A stretch of 64,000 nucleotides of DNA from Zygnema cylindricum (Eukaryota > Streptophyta > Zygnematophyceae > Zygnematales > Zygnemataceae). The notes below the pieces were generated by a model. That model searched no databases and was not told where the DNA came from. It saw only the letters and a program-made list of their open reading frames with translations. This document shows positions 24,317 to 36,088 of the stretch, in pieces; the stretch's first letter is position 1, and each line of letters starts with the position of its first letter. The DNA lies in contig JBBHKE010000676.1 of NCBI GenBank assembly GCA_037447655.1, positions 174,063-238,062 on the forward strand, written 5' to 3'. The translations under genes and the position numbers were made by a program.

Positions 24317-25161
24317 ACTTCTAAAGCTTTTTGGGACCAGAGGCAGACAATATAAGCTAAGCAAGGTTTTCAGTTCAGGACGTTCCTCCTGAAAAAGCTC
24401 ATCTGTACTACCAGTTATCAAATTTCAGAATAATTCCTCGTTTCTTGCACAGATGTTCTACTAACATCACTGAAACTTTTCAGCTTCCAACACTATTATT
24501 CTTTACTCAAAAGCTTTTACAGTGTAGATGAGCAACCCAAAGCAATCATCTCAAGGTGACAAAGAAATGAAAGCTAAAAAGTAGAAAGCAAAAATTATTT
24601 GAAAGTAAAATGAAGCACAAAAAAACTGAAAAAAAACATTTTCTGAAGGCAAATTGATTATTAGTCTTTTCTACCAAGCAGACACATTTTGGATAGATCC
24701 AATCACTCTGTTTGTGTTTTACAAGAAGCGATAAAGCAAATCTGACAAAGATTTTGTACCACCAAACGACAACATTAAATTTGAAACGAGGAAACAAACA
24801 GGAAAGACTTACAGAAAAAAATATCCCAAAACTTTTATTTTTGCTTAGTTCCCTTTGTACATAGAAGATCTCAGAGTAAGAACTTTCATTCAACATTCAT
24901 CTCACTTTTCCCACTAAAACTGTGTTCCCCAAATTTGTACACCCAGCTATGTCACTAATCGGAAGTTTTCAACGTTGCTATGCTACTTTTAAACGAAATC
25001 TACCTGCTACTTTTTAAACGAAAACTACCAATCTTATATTGAAAGAACCAGCAGTTGACTCGTAAAAAAATGAAATTTCGCTAACCAAAATGTAACATTC
25101 GCTAACAAAGTTTTTCAGTGCAGCTTTTCAGTAAGTTATTTGATCAATCTTGTCCACACCC
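24317..25161. other. 3' flank of HSP101, no gene seen
   Basis: AT-rich sequence downstream of the HSP101 stop codon (on the minus strand). It probably includes the 3' UTR. An open frame of 116 codons at 24546-24896 is compositionally biased (Phe/Leu/Ser) and not credible. Confidence 0.5.
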
Positions 25162-28100
25162 TCAATCCTCCATCTCCTCATCATCCTCAAATTCTTCAAC
25201 CTTGTGCTTTTTCATCCTCTTCACATCGGAGTCCGCCTTTATTGCCTCTTCTAATAATTGTGCTTTTTGAACAGCAATACCTCCATTCTTAACCACACGG
25301 TAAGATAGCTCCCCTTTGGCACCCGCGTCAATGTAAACAGTTGAATTGTCATCAATTTCTTCATTGATCATCATGAGTGACAGATGAGTCACAACCTTCT
25401 TCTCCAGCCAACGTCGCAGTGGACGAGCACCATAAACCTATCATATCACAGAGCACAAACCATCAATTTCATTTCATAATCATATGAAAAACAACATATC
25501 TGTAAGTTCAGAAATTATGTTCCAAACACTCTCCAAACACCTTCAAAATTGTATTCCACGCACACTAATTTGCATTAACAGTTCGCATCAATTGACACAC
25601 AAGATGTTTTCAGTCCTATTTTGCCCACAAAAAGGTGGTTTGGGATCGTACCGGATCATAAGACTCAGCAAGAACCAAGTCAAGAGCTGCATCGCTGACG
25701 ACCAATGCCACTCCTCTTTCTGCTAAACGATTCGCCACTTGTTTCATTTGCAATCGTGCCACCTTCCGTAGTTGAGGCAGTGCGAGAGGCTCAAACACAA
25801 CAATCTCATCCAACCGATTGAGAAGCTCTGGTCTGAAATGCCGTCGCACCTGTAAAGAGTAACAAAAACGAAGAAAATTAGCCACAACCACAGACATACG
25901 ACACCTGTAAAAGTTTTTTTTAACACCAACAAATCCATTTAAATTGTCTTTGCGTCCATTGCACCAACACCATATCAAAACATCAAACAAAAAGACTCAC
26001 CTCCTTCATAACCATCTCTTTCGCCCCACTCATACTGTCCAGTCCAGAAAGCCCCTTCAACAAATGCTCTGCCCCCAAATTTGATGTCATGATGATCACA
26101 GTATTGGAGAAGTCAACTGTACGACCCTGCCCATCTGTCAGTCGTCCGTCGTCCAGCACTTGTAAAAGAGTATTGAACACAGCTGTGTGAGCTTTTTCCA
26201 CTTCGTCCAAAAGTACAACACAATAAGGCCTCCTCCGAACAGCTTCTGTGAGCTGTCCTCCTTCCTCGTGTCCAACATACCTGTCACCGAAATTAAACAG
26301 ACGCTTGCATCAGCATACATACGGTATCTTAAACACGGCTTTCAGCGGGTAAAAGAAGAAGACATCCAATTTCAAAGAGCTTATAAGCCAAACTACTATA
26401 TTTACTCACCCAGGAGGTGCGCCAATAAGTCGAGCCACAGAATGTTGTTCCATGTATTCTGACATGTCCACTCGTATCAGCTGATTCTCGTCATCAAACA
26501 GCTGCTCTGCCAGAGCCTTTGCTAACTCTGTCTTCCCAACTCCCGTGGGTCCAAGAAATAGGAAAGAACCAATAGGCTGCCCCGGTCTACTCAGTCCTGC
26601 CCTTGATCGCAAAACTGCTTCTGCAACCGCCTGAACGGCAACATCCTGTCCGACCACTCTCTGACGTATCCTATTTGCTAAACCCATCAGTCTTTGCTTC
26701 TCGTTTTGTCCAAGTCTAGTAACAGGAATGCCAGTCCATCGGCTGACTACTTCTGCAATTTGGTCTCCTCCAACAGTTTCAGTCAACATATTGTTCTCCC
26801 CCAACTCTGATTCATACCTTGCGATGTCAGCTTCCAATTGCGGCAGCTCACCATACTTAATGTCAGCAGCTCGAATCACTTGTTCCCTGGCTTCAGCTTC
26901 CTGTAAATCAACTAACTTCTGTTCACGTTTCTGTTTAAGAGCACGGAGCCTTTCAACTCTTGATTTCTCACTCTGATAACGTAATTGCATCGGATGCAAT
27001 TTCTCTTTCAGAGCTGCAAGCTCCTGCTTCACCTCTACGAGTCTTGTCGTACTAGCTTTGTCTTTCTCCTTCTCCAATGCATGGACTTCCATCTCTAACT
27101 GAATCCGTCGTCGTTCCATTGCATCAATTTCCTCAGGTTGACTGTCTAGCTGTACTCTCACATTAGCGCAAGCCTCGTCAACTAAGTCAATTGCCTTATC
27201 GGGCAAAAAGCGGCCTGCACAACAGAAAAACATTTAGAAAAACTGAATATTTCCACCCAAATTACGATAAATTCAATTCCAATAAAAAGCTTTCAACATA
27301 ATCACCGAATATGAAGAGTCAACAGTGCACATACCTGAAATGTATCGACTGGATAGTTGAGCAGCCATAACCAACGCTCTATCCGAAATGCGAACACCAT
27401 GGTGGCCTTCATATCTCTCCTTCAAACCACGAAGAATGCTGATAGTGTCTTCAACAGAGGGTTCTTTCACCAGGACCTGTCACAAATAGAACCGCATAAA
27501 TCGCCAAACTGTTGGCAAACACAGATGCTCCATAAATAAATATATCTCTGTTCGAAAACCAGAGAATTGCACTTACTACCGAGATTGTGCTCTAAAAGCA
27601 ATCATTATGGTTTTTAAAGCATCATAAAAGCATCATAGGAATAAACGTTCTAGAATCCTAGTCAATATTTGTGGAGTGAATTACCCTTCTTGAAAACAAA
27701 TATTTTAAGTAGTTTATAATCTGTTAAATGTTCAGAATAATTAGAGTATTCACATAGATGAAACCACACCAATCCTTATGCACATTGCAAGAAGACATAA
27801 GTAATACCTGCTGAAAACGTCGCTCAAATGCTGCATCTTTCTCAACATACTTTCGGTACTCTTCCAAAGTAGTAGCCCCAATGCACCTTAACTGTCCCCT
27901 TGCAAGCATTGGCTTGAATAAATTTGCAGCGTCCATCGATCCCTCGGTTCTACCTGCAAAACAAAAGTTGTAGTTGACACATCAAAAGAAGTTCGCTGTT
28001 ACTGATAAAAAAATGGCACAAACAGCTTCTGTGCATGTTTTGCAACGTTGCAAAAAAAAAAAAAAATAATAATAATAATAATTAACCGCCATAAGAAAAA

Positions 28101-29822
28101 AAAAATCCTTTTTACAGACCAAAAATTGCCACTTACAGCTTCCGCGCATCTTCTGCGCAGAAACGAAAACCGCAAACTTTGAAATTTAAAATCCGAATCT
28201 AAAGTAAAAAAGAATAAAAACACAGAATTCCGTGTTAAAGAAACAAAATAAAATGGAATTTAAAATGGACTTACCAGCTCCCAAAACCAGATGTATCTCG
28301 TCAATGAACAAAATCACACCCCCATTCGCGTCTTCCACCTCCTTCAAAACTGCCTTTAATCGTTCTTCAAATTCTCCCCGGTACTTTGCTCCGGCAACAA
28401 GGGCACCCATGTCGAGAGCAACCAGCCGTACATTCAAGAGGTTGCTGATCAACATACCATATCACAAAAGTTGTTAGAAAATAAATGTACGGCTTGAAAT
28501 TGTACTATTTGAAAAATATTACTTCAATGGTCAAAGATCCCCAACTTGGCTGTCACACAAAGTTCCTCAAACCTGTCGCACTTAGAAAAAAATCAAAATT
28601 GCAAACATACCCTGTTAATTTTTACAGCATGTTGAATTGTGTGACAAAATGCAGGCATTACATGAGCACAGCACACATTACGATGAATTAACAACCGAAG
28701 GAATTATCATTCAAGAACATTACGATGATTTTTCTTCAAAAGCATCATAACACAAGAACATTAGATGAAAAAAAAAATCAAACGCATGAAGAACATTACA
28801 ATGAAAAAAAGTAAATGAAAAAGTCATAATTCTAGAACATAACGATGAAAAAAAAAAAAAAAAACATCACGACTCGAGGGCAAAATGCAAGCAAAGTGTA
28901 CCTTGGCACATCTCCCCGTACTATACGCTGGGCAAGACCCTCGACAACTGCTGTTTTTCCAACTCCCGGTTCACCAATCAGAATAGGATTGTTTTTTGTC
29001 CTCCTTGACAGAATGCGAATGACTCGTCTTATCTCATCATCCCGACCAATGACAGGATCCAGTTTTGTTGCTTGTTCAACTAAGTCCCTTCCATACTTCT
29101 TTAGAGCCTGCAAAAATGGAAAATAAAAAAGCTTATTGTTCTCTGGATGCTTACAAAGGTAGACAATCAAATGTGAACCCTAGCCTTTAAAGAAACACAA
29201 AAAAAATCACAAAACATTGAAGAAAATTACAGAACATGGCCGGCTACGAAAAAAATTTCATGAAAAATTTGAGGACGCACACTTTTTCTGACGTCTCCCT
29301 CTCCTCCTCTTCCTCTCCCCCCATTCAATTTCATACCTGAAAATTGGAGTCACCGCTTGCGCTCTGTACTTTAGAGCCGCTTCCTCTCACTCTTTCAATT
29401 TCTGCCTTCAATTTTGCTGGAACAAAACCGGAATTTTTCAATGCCTCTGAAACCTGAGTATCGTCCAAAATTGCCATCAGAAGCTGGTCAACTGCAAGAT
29501 ATGAGTCGCCTTGTGTCTTCTGATTCGCCTGGGCTTTTCGTAGAACTTTAACAAGGGCAGAACTAGCAGAAATCTCGTCGGGAGGAGGACTTTGTGAAGG
29601 CACTTTCTGAAGAATTTTGTTCAGCTCTCTTTCAACAGATACGGAAGCATCTCCTCCTTGACTTAACCTTGACAAAGCTTCTTTAAAAAAGCCATCACCA
29701 TCCTTTAAAAGAGCAATTGCAAGATGAACTGGAGATATTTGAGCATGACCAGCTTCTTGTGCAACATCTCTTGCTGCTGCAAGAACTTCATTAGTTTTAT
29801 GTGTAAACTGTTCAGGATTCAT
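25162..29822 (-). CDS. HSP101: Cytosolic HSP101/ClpB-type disaggregase
   Basis: Nine exons join in frame: 29822-29337, 29107-28902, 28444-28275, 27953-27808, 27476-27335, 27214-26410, 26280-26001, 25849-25652 and 25437-25162. All junctions are GT-AG. The 902-residue product is close to the roughly 911 residues of plant HSP101. An N-terminal Clp repeat domain (about 1-160) begins directly [13 protein letters not shown], with no transit peptide, so the cytosolic form is indicated. AAA1 has GEPGVGKT (about 207-214) and VILFIDE (about 274-280). The coiled-coil M domain lies at about 410-540, and AAA2 has GPTGVGKT (about 605-612). The C-terminus is acidic ([11 protein letters not shown]). By family knowledge, the hexamer threads aggregated protein through its pore with HSP70 and is needed for acquired thermotolerance. 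Nothing is broken. Confidence 0.97.
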
Positions 29823-29837
29823 AGTAACCTTTCAGAA

Positions 29838-29885
29838 ATTCAGAAATAAACTGATTCAGAAATAAACTAATTCAGAAATAAACTG
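29838..29885. repeat. Three tandem 16-bp repeats in the HSP101 leader
   Basis: Unit attcagaaataaact(g/a) three times, starting 16 bp upstream of the ATG. On the transcript strand it is followed by CTGAAAG before GTTACTATG, so it could sit next to a 5' UTR intron acceptor. Function unknown. Confidence 0.7.
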
Positions 29886-30149
29886 GAAGTACCAGGAATA
29901 GAATGACAATAATAAACAAATTGAATTGCAGGAAAAACAAAGACACTCAAATCTTTGACAGTAAGTTGAATGAAACCAAGTTCGACAGAATCACCGATAC
30001 AGAAGTCAAAACAACGGTATAGAAAAGTGAAATATCTCTCGTGGAAAGTTAAACTAATGCTGTTTACTTTTCTAATGTGAAGAAATTGCTAGCGCGGATA
30101 AACACTTTATGAATTATTATTTCTGTATGATGATGGTTTTTTTGGTGAC

Positions 30150-30216
30150 TTTATAGCTTCAAAGCTTGAGCTGAGTTGGCTGGCAATGTAGTCTCTAGAC
30201 TCCTCTTGAAAATTCC
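30150..30216 (-). promoter_or_regulatory. HSP101 promoter: heat-shock element and TATA box
   Basis: On the minus strand, five contiguous 5-bp modules (GGAAT TTTCA AGAGG AGTCT AGAGA, 30216-30192) alternate as nGAAn/nTTCn; two are perfect and three have one mismatch. A TATAAA sits at 30155-30150, about 37 bp further downstream. This spacing is typical of heat-shock promoters, and the ATG lies about 330 bp beyond. HSF control is inferred from the motif. Confidence 0.65.
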
Positions 30217-30650
30217 AGCAGGGACTGGAAGCCTGGAGAAATGAAACGTACGATATGCCACGTCGGACGGAGGCCAATTTTGCCAGCAGGGACCTGCCAC
30301 GTGGTCGTACAAGCTGTACTGTAGTTTTGAGGGAACTGTAAAGTGTAAACGGCAAACGACGCATGCAATATTCTCTGTGAAAATTCCGTGAACCAGGTAC
30401 GGTAACCGTCCGATTTTGGATTATATCATTCGGGCAGCTTTTGTATTTCTTGTGGACGGCAGATTTCATTCTCTGACATGCTTTTCGACACGTGCTGTCA
30501 TCCGAAAATAGAGATCATCCTAACCGTTTATTTTCCTGAATCGGCGGCCAGGAGTTTCCTTAACGTCATTTAGTGACGGCTGACGATATGACAGGGTTAA
30601 TTACAATATTGAAAATTTGAAATGCCCTTGTTTTTTAAGGTAAATTGTAC
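30217..30650. other. HSP101 upstream region, no gene seen
   Basis: Non-repetitive sequence with palindromic CACGTGG motifs around 30298. The 120-codon open frame covering 30107-30469 overlaps the promoter and has no recognisable similarity. Confidence 0.45.
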
Positions 30651-30658
30651 ATTTTTTC

Positions 30659-31530
30659 TAGTGTTGTGTATCGGTAAGGATTTGCCGATAACCGATATGG
30701 GCCTTTTTTCGGGTATCCGATAATCGATATACTGGTACGATATATCGATATCGGTATTATCGCCAATAAGTAGCCGATAATATCGGGTACTTATCGGCGA
30801 TAATGCCGATAACGATAGTTATCGGCGATAGCTATACGGACCGTACAGATAAATGTACGGACTATACACTCAACTGTACGTCTTATTCTCCGGACGTACG
30901 GAAACTGTACGTCTTATTCTCCGGACGTACGGATCCAGTAAAAACGATGTACCTTTCACATCCGACGCCATGGCTTTGTCCCTTTATTCCTTGAGATCCA
31001 CTGGGGACCTGCCACGTGTCAACCTGCCAGCTTTTTTGGCATAAGCTGCCAAAAGAGCCATTCCGGATGCTGGCGCTCACGCTGGCCGTCCGCTCTTGTT
31101 TTCTCATTCCAAGTCGTCCGTTCGATTTCGGCGGCACGCAGAATGTTATTTTGCGTCCGTTGTACTTTTGTGTGCGCCGTCCTTTTACAGTTCCATGTTC
31201 ACCAGTTTTTGGTAAAATTACGTACATCGCCGTAAAATTTTTGTTCAGTTAACCGGCCAACGTTTATATGCTGCGCTGTCCGTAATAAATTGCAGCTAAA
31301 CGGTAACGGCACATATTTTTATACGTGGCATGCCACGCTATATAAAATCAATAAAATAATACAGTATGTTATAAAGTGCTATTGTATGCATACTATATAT
31401 TTTTTAAGTTATCGCCGATATGGAATTTGTTGGTCCCAGACCGATATATTGGAATCTCTGACCGTTCGATAACCGATAACTATCGATATCGGTGTTATCG
31501 CGATAAGTTTTTTACCGATACACAACACTA
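30659..31530. mobile_element. Family A hAT-like MITE (A4)
   Basis: TAGTGTTGTGTATCGGTAAG to ...ACACAACACTA, with perfect 8-bp duplication attttttc (30651-30658, 31531-31538). Its first 120 bp closely match A1. Confidence 0.9.
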
Positions 31531-31538
31531 ATTTTTTC

Positions 31539-32246
31539 CATAGTTGTCCCGTGCGCATAATACGCACGAAACGAAGGAGCGAATACTACGCACGATACGC
31601 ATTTAACGATGAAAAAAATGTTATTAAATGCGTACCTGACTATTGACCCGTACTTTTTCGTACATTTGCGTACTATTTTCGTACATTTCAATGCTTTTAG
31701 GGTGTTTAAGGAATTTTAGGGTACATTCTCGTGCGTTCTCAAATACTTATGTTAAACAGCCAACTATTATTTGTACATTTACGTACAGTATCCGTATTTT
31801 TTCGTACTTTTGACGGTTATTATTCTGAGATTTTTAGGGTACAGTTTCATACTTTTCCGTATATATTAGTTATACGTACTTACATTTTTCGTACATATAC
31901 GTACGGCGTCCGTATATTTCAGTACTTTTAGGGTTAGTGATGGGGGGATTTCAGGGTGTTTAGGGTACTTCCCGTGCATTTCGTACATTCCGGTAAATTA
32001 CAGTACAGCTGCCTTACATTATCCGTACTCCTATGTTTTTTAGGGTACACATTTCGTACAGTGACGTACATTTCCGTATGTTTTCCGTACGTTTTTAAGG
32101 ATTTTTTAAAGATTTTTAGGGTTAAGGGGATGGTTTCCGTACGTTTTTGTACATCGTACAGCGAAAACTAACGAACGGTATGAAAGTAACGAATACTACG
32201 TAGTTTTCGGAAAAAAGTCGAAATCCGTACGAATAGGACAACTATG
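31539..32246. mobile_element. Family D hAT-like MITE
   Basis: Perfect 11-bp termini CATAGTTGTCC/GGACAACTATG, flanked by attttttc on both sides (31531-31538, 32247-32254). The left copy is also the right duplication of A4. The interior is rich in 'ttttagggt' and 'cgtacatttccgtac' motifs; no transposase. Confidence 0.88.
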
Positions 32247-32254
32247 ATTTTTTC

Positions 32255-33140
32255 TATGTTTTATAAAATGTATATTTATTTTTTTCGTTCCTGACAAGTT
32301 ACTGTAACACGTCCTTAAGGGCGCAATCATTCTTTTTATTGAAAATCCGAAATCATACACTGATACACCATATCTAATTTTTTAACCTCATATATAATAC
32401 GCGTATAATATGGAGTTTCCTAAACGCACCACAAAATGGGCGGCTGGCGTAATTTCTTCATATAGAGACGTCAAGATAACATCTGACGATTGGTCATCAG
32501 TGACGTCATCATATTCAAAGCTACAGTATCATTGGACGGACGTGCGCTCCTACCTACGGTCATACCTACGGGCAGCAGTAAAACTTTTAGAACAGTGGCC
32601 TCCGTTATCTTGGGCTTTCTTCGTTCGTTTTTTTTGTACGTTTGCGAAATGTCAACATTTTGGACGGTGTGCTATTTCGCCATTGGACCCGAGAAGCCCT
32701 TCGTTTCGCCTGTCGTATTTAATAACGGTAACGGAGAATAAAAAGTTAAAAACGAACAAAGAGAGTCATGCGCAGGCGTGTATGTTATTTTTTAGGCAAT
32801 GGTCGAAGTTGTGGAATGGTGTGCACGAAAAATTTACCAGGTAAAGTTTTCAAACATTAAAACCTAAAGTTTTTTGATTAGTTTTTCCTTTTTTCCTGTC
32901 CTTTTTTTCTTTGATCATTTCCCTTCTTCCCTGGGATCGTGCGATGTGACAACGTCAAACATATTGGGACCACGGCCGATCATTTTTTATTTTTTTGTGG
33001 CCTAAAACGTGTCTAGCTTTTGTTGGCGCAAAAATTCTCGTCGCTTCTCACTTCCCGAGTGAGGCCAAAATTTAAACGTGCCCGCGGGTCCGTTTAACTT
33101 TTTGCGAAAACGGGGGACTCTCAATTTCAATGGCCAAGTA
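32255..33140. other. Unassigned spacer
   Basis: It contains a 144-codon open frame (32410-32844, plus strand) that I cannot match to any family. It lies in transposon-rich sequence and shows no splice or domain support. CACTTCCC/GAGGCC blocks near 33050 are unexplained. Confidence 0.4.
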
Positions 33141-33413
33141 CAGTACACCGCGAATCGCTATTAGCGTTAATGTTTTTTTCGCCACTTAATACATCTTTTC
33201 TCCGTACACACATGTCGGATTGTGGATCTGACGGTGGCGCTTGAAAGGTAAGATTCTCCGCTTCCGATTGGCGTCTCACAAATGTGTACGGAGAAAAGAT
33301 GCTTTAAGCATAGTTCAAAAGTAGGTGACAGTACACCCATACAATATGCCTATTGTACGTAAATTTTACAATACTACCTAGTTGTTCAATACGCGGGTTT
33401 TTTCCAATTTTTT

Positions 33414-33892
33414 CATAGTTGTTCAAATCGCGCAATTTTTTCCTTTTTTCTGATTAAAACGTATAATTCGTGACTTTTGAATATATCGCAAAAAAACGCG
33501 ATGTACTTTCTGTCCGGTAAACTGAACGGAGAATTTACGGAAACTGTACGGTATAAACAGTAACTGTACGGTTTTGTACCCAAAAAGTACGGAATTTGAC
33601 TAAAAGATACGTTGCACTTCGTAGTACTTTCTGTCAGGTAAACTGAACAGAAATTTAACGGGAAACGTACGGAATTGTACCAACATTGTACGGGATATGA
33701 CTAAAAAAGACGGGAACTGTACGGAAAATGTACAAACTGCGGGATATGATTTTTTTTTTTTTTACATGTACGAAATAGTACGGACGAAAATTCATTAACG
33801 ATTTTTACGATTTTTTCAAAAGGTTCAATGCGTTTGTTACGTATAATTCGTTGCGATTAAGTCGTTCGCACTAAACGCCGTGAACAACTATG
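33414..33892. mobile_element. hAT-like MITE E nested in F
   Basis: CATAGTTGTTCAAATCG... to ...GAACAACTATG, flanked by aatttttt (33406-33413) and aatttttc (33893-33900). It contains many TGTACGG/CCGTACA motifs. Termini resemble F, so it belongs to the same family. Confidence 0.8.
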
Positions 33893-34549
33893 AATTTTTC
33901 CAGTTTCTACGTATTGTACGTGACTTTTGAAAAATACGCAAAAAAACGTCTACTGTAAACTGAAACTGACATATTACGGAAACTAATAAACAAAATACTG
34001 TAACTGTTAGATTTTTTACGGTAACTGTACGGTAGTTTACAAAAAAAAATCGATGCACGTATCCGTACTTTCTGTTCAGTAAACCGAACAGAATGTACAT
34101 GGATTGTACGGGAAAATAATGTGACGTCTACAAATATTTCCAAAAAGAGACGTTGCGGCGTCACACTATTTGAGCGCCGTGAGTTCAAATTTTATTCTGG
34201 CATCTTCTTCAAATTTCGAAAAGAAGCCGCCATTATTACTTGAACAGCTGAACGCGAAAAATCACAGAAGACGCCATTACCGACGCCACGGCAAGAAGGG
34301 AAGAAGATTTAGAGTAAAAATAGTTAAAGGACATAAATGTGTTTTTTTTTTGTTCTAATGTGATTGTTTTTGTTTTTTTTTATCAATGTGTTACGTCGTA
34401 CAATGTTGAATGATGAAAAATGGAATCTCCATATGGCCTGAACTTTGTTTTTTTGAAGTTGCATGCTCTCGGAGAGGTAGAGAAAGAAGGCCATGGCTGC
34501 CTGTCTGTGAAGGACAGGCAATTTTATCAAAATAAAAATGCATTTCGAA

Positions 34550-34614
34550 GGGGTTGAACCTGCGCCTGTGTAAGTCATCTAGTATTCACCAGCTCAGAAG
34601 TCCTTAACCAGTTG
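34550..34614 (-). other. tRNA-like Pol III promoter boxes (possible SINE head)
   Basis: On the minus strand, a B-box-like CAGGTTCAACCCC (34562-34550) follows an A-box-like ACTGGTTAAGG (around 34614-34600) at tRNA-like spacing. A related segment at 11272-11219 has GGTGAAGTGG and GGGTTCGAACG. The two share downstream sequence (GCAGCCATGGCC-like), suggesting a tRNA-derived SINE captured in the E/F family. No complete cloverleaf was drawn. Confidence 0.4.
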
Positions 34615-35370
34615 ATGTAGATGTTTCGATTCATGTGTACAGTGTGATTATTTTAATTAAATAATGTTTTTCACCGCTCATTTAACGGAAAGCGTACAAA
34701 CTGTGGTACATGTTCAATTCAATTTTTAAAAATGTACGGATTTGTACGGAAAAAAAATCATTAACGTTTTTTTCAAATCGACCTCTCCAGTTTCTACGTA
34801 TTGTACGCGCGTTCAAAACGTGCGTAAAATACGTTTTGAACAACTATGCAATACTACCTTAAGACCCATATTGTATTGGCCGCAAAATGAAATAAAATAG
34901 TAACAGGGTTGAGTTGCACATGGTTCGATAGAGAATTAAACGTCATGTCTAAATTTGAAAAAAAAACCGGACAAAAAAATCTTTTTCTGTGAGTTTTGAG
35001 TGACTTTTTATTTAAACCGTCAGATTTGGACGATCTGACGGTCGTTGATGAAAGTAACGATCTAAGAAGATCACATGAAAAGCCCATAACACAACTTACG
35101 ACAGGACAATCGTCAGATTCGTCCGCGGGTTTTTTTTTTCCTGGTTTTTTTCCCACGCAATGTCATCCTACGTCATGTCAGTTCGCTAAAAAATTTCGTT
35201 CGGCGGCGTGCGCTGTACTATGAGCATACGTCAGATTCGTACGCTCGTACAGGGGTGTGCACAGCACACACCCATACAGTATGCCTACGTTGCGCGAGTT
35301 TTGTGCCAAGCTTTGTGCGCCTACCAAAGGCCTACCATAAAAACACCTACTTTTGAACTATGGTTTTAAG

Positions 35371-35679
35371 CATAATTCAAAAGTAGGCGTTTTTATGGAA
35401 GGCCTTTGGTCGGCGCCTTTACCGTAAGTTGTGTTATGGGCTTTTCATGTGATCTTCTTAGATCGCTACTTTGATCAGGGACCGTCCGATCGGCTGAATG
35501 TGTATGTGTTTTAAATCAAAGTATTTTTGGTCCGAATGTTTTAATTGGTCCAATTTTTGGTCCGAATGTTTTAATTGGTCCGAATAGGTCCGAATACAAT
35601 ATGGGTCTTAAGGTCATATTGTACGTTTTGCATACAATAGGCATATTGTATGGGCCTACTTACCTACTTTTGAACTATG
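35371..35679. mobile_element. Family C hAT-like MITE (C6)
   Basis: CATAATTCAAAAGTAGG to ...CTTTTGAACTATG, with perfect duplication gttttaag (35363-35370, 35680-35687), placed directly after C5. From 35732 to 36088 there is AT-rich sequence without a visible gene. Confidence 0.87.
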
Positions 35680-36088
35680 GTTTTAAGTGGCAAAAAAAAC
35701 ATTATCACAAATAGCGATACACGGTGTACTGAACCTTGTAATTTTCGTACCTTGCAATTTTTGTTTGTACCTTTATATTGTTGAAACTTAAAATTGAAAA
35801 AAATAGCAAGATAAATTAAAAAGCACGATGGTAAACCATCTGAGTCCGGGGGTACAAAAGGGGGTGGCATGGCCAAAACTGAAAAAACTACAATAAAAAA
35901 CAAAGAGAGCGACGGGAACACAAAAAAAAAGAAAACAACAACAAGGAAAATAAAAGCACCCGAACTCAAAATAAAAAAGGGTGATGATATACTCTACTTG
36001 AGTGTAGTTGGTCTTGTTCGTTGATTGTGCAAGAATGAACGGTTCAGGTCTCCTCAGCTAGAAACCTCCTTTTAAACCCTAAAACTAA

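Larger units (their letters stand above)
33377..34848. mobile_element. hAT-like element F nested in C5
   Basis: Begins CCTAGTTGTTCAA (one change from CATAGTTGTT) and ends TTGAACAACTATG, with perfect 8-bp duplication caatacta (33369-33376, 34849-34856). It carries E inside it and a tRNA-like segment. No transposase frame was found. Confidence 0.8.
33309..35362. mobile_element. Family C hAT-like MITE (C5) containing F and E
   Basis: CATAGTTCAAAAGTAGG to ...CTTTTGAACTATG, flanked by gctttaag (33301-33308) and gttttaag (35363-35370). Without the nested F element it is about 580 bp, the normal C length. Confidence 0.85.
33141..35731. mobile_element. Family B MITE split by two C elements
   Basis: Left arm CAGTACACCGCGAATCGCTA... 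to agatgctttaag (33308); right arm gttttaagtggc... to ...ATACACGGTGTACTG (35680-35731). Rejoined, it has the usual 225-bp B layout. The intervening 2.4 kb is two tandem C insertions. Confidence 0.75.

Noticed and set aside
31690-32130. TTTAGGG motifs as interstitial telomere sequence
   Set aside because: The motifs are scattered, not in tandem, and belong to the interior of MITE D.
32410-32844. 144-codon open frame as a gene
   Set aside because: No family recognised, no splice or promoter support, and it lies in transposon-derived spacer.
34170-34358. Arg/Lys-rich small protein (RRRHYRRHGKKGRR)
   Set aside because: It lies inside nested element F and is compositionally odd with no homologue that I know.
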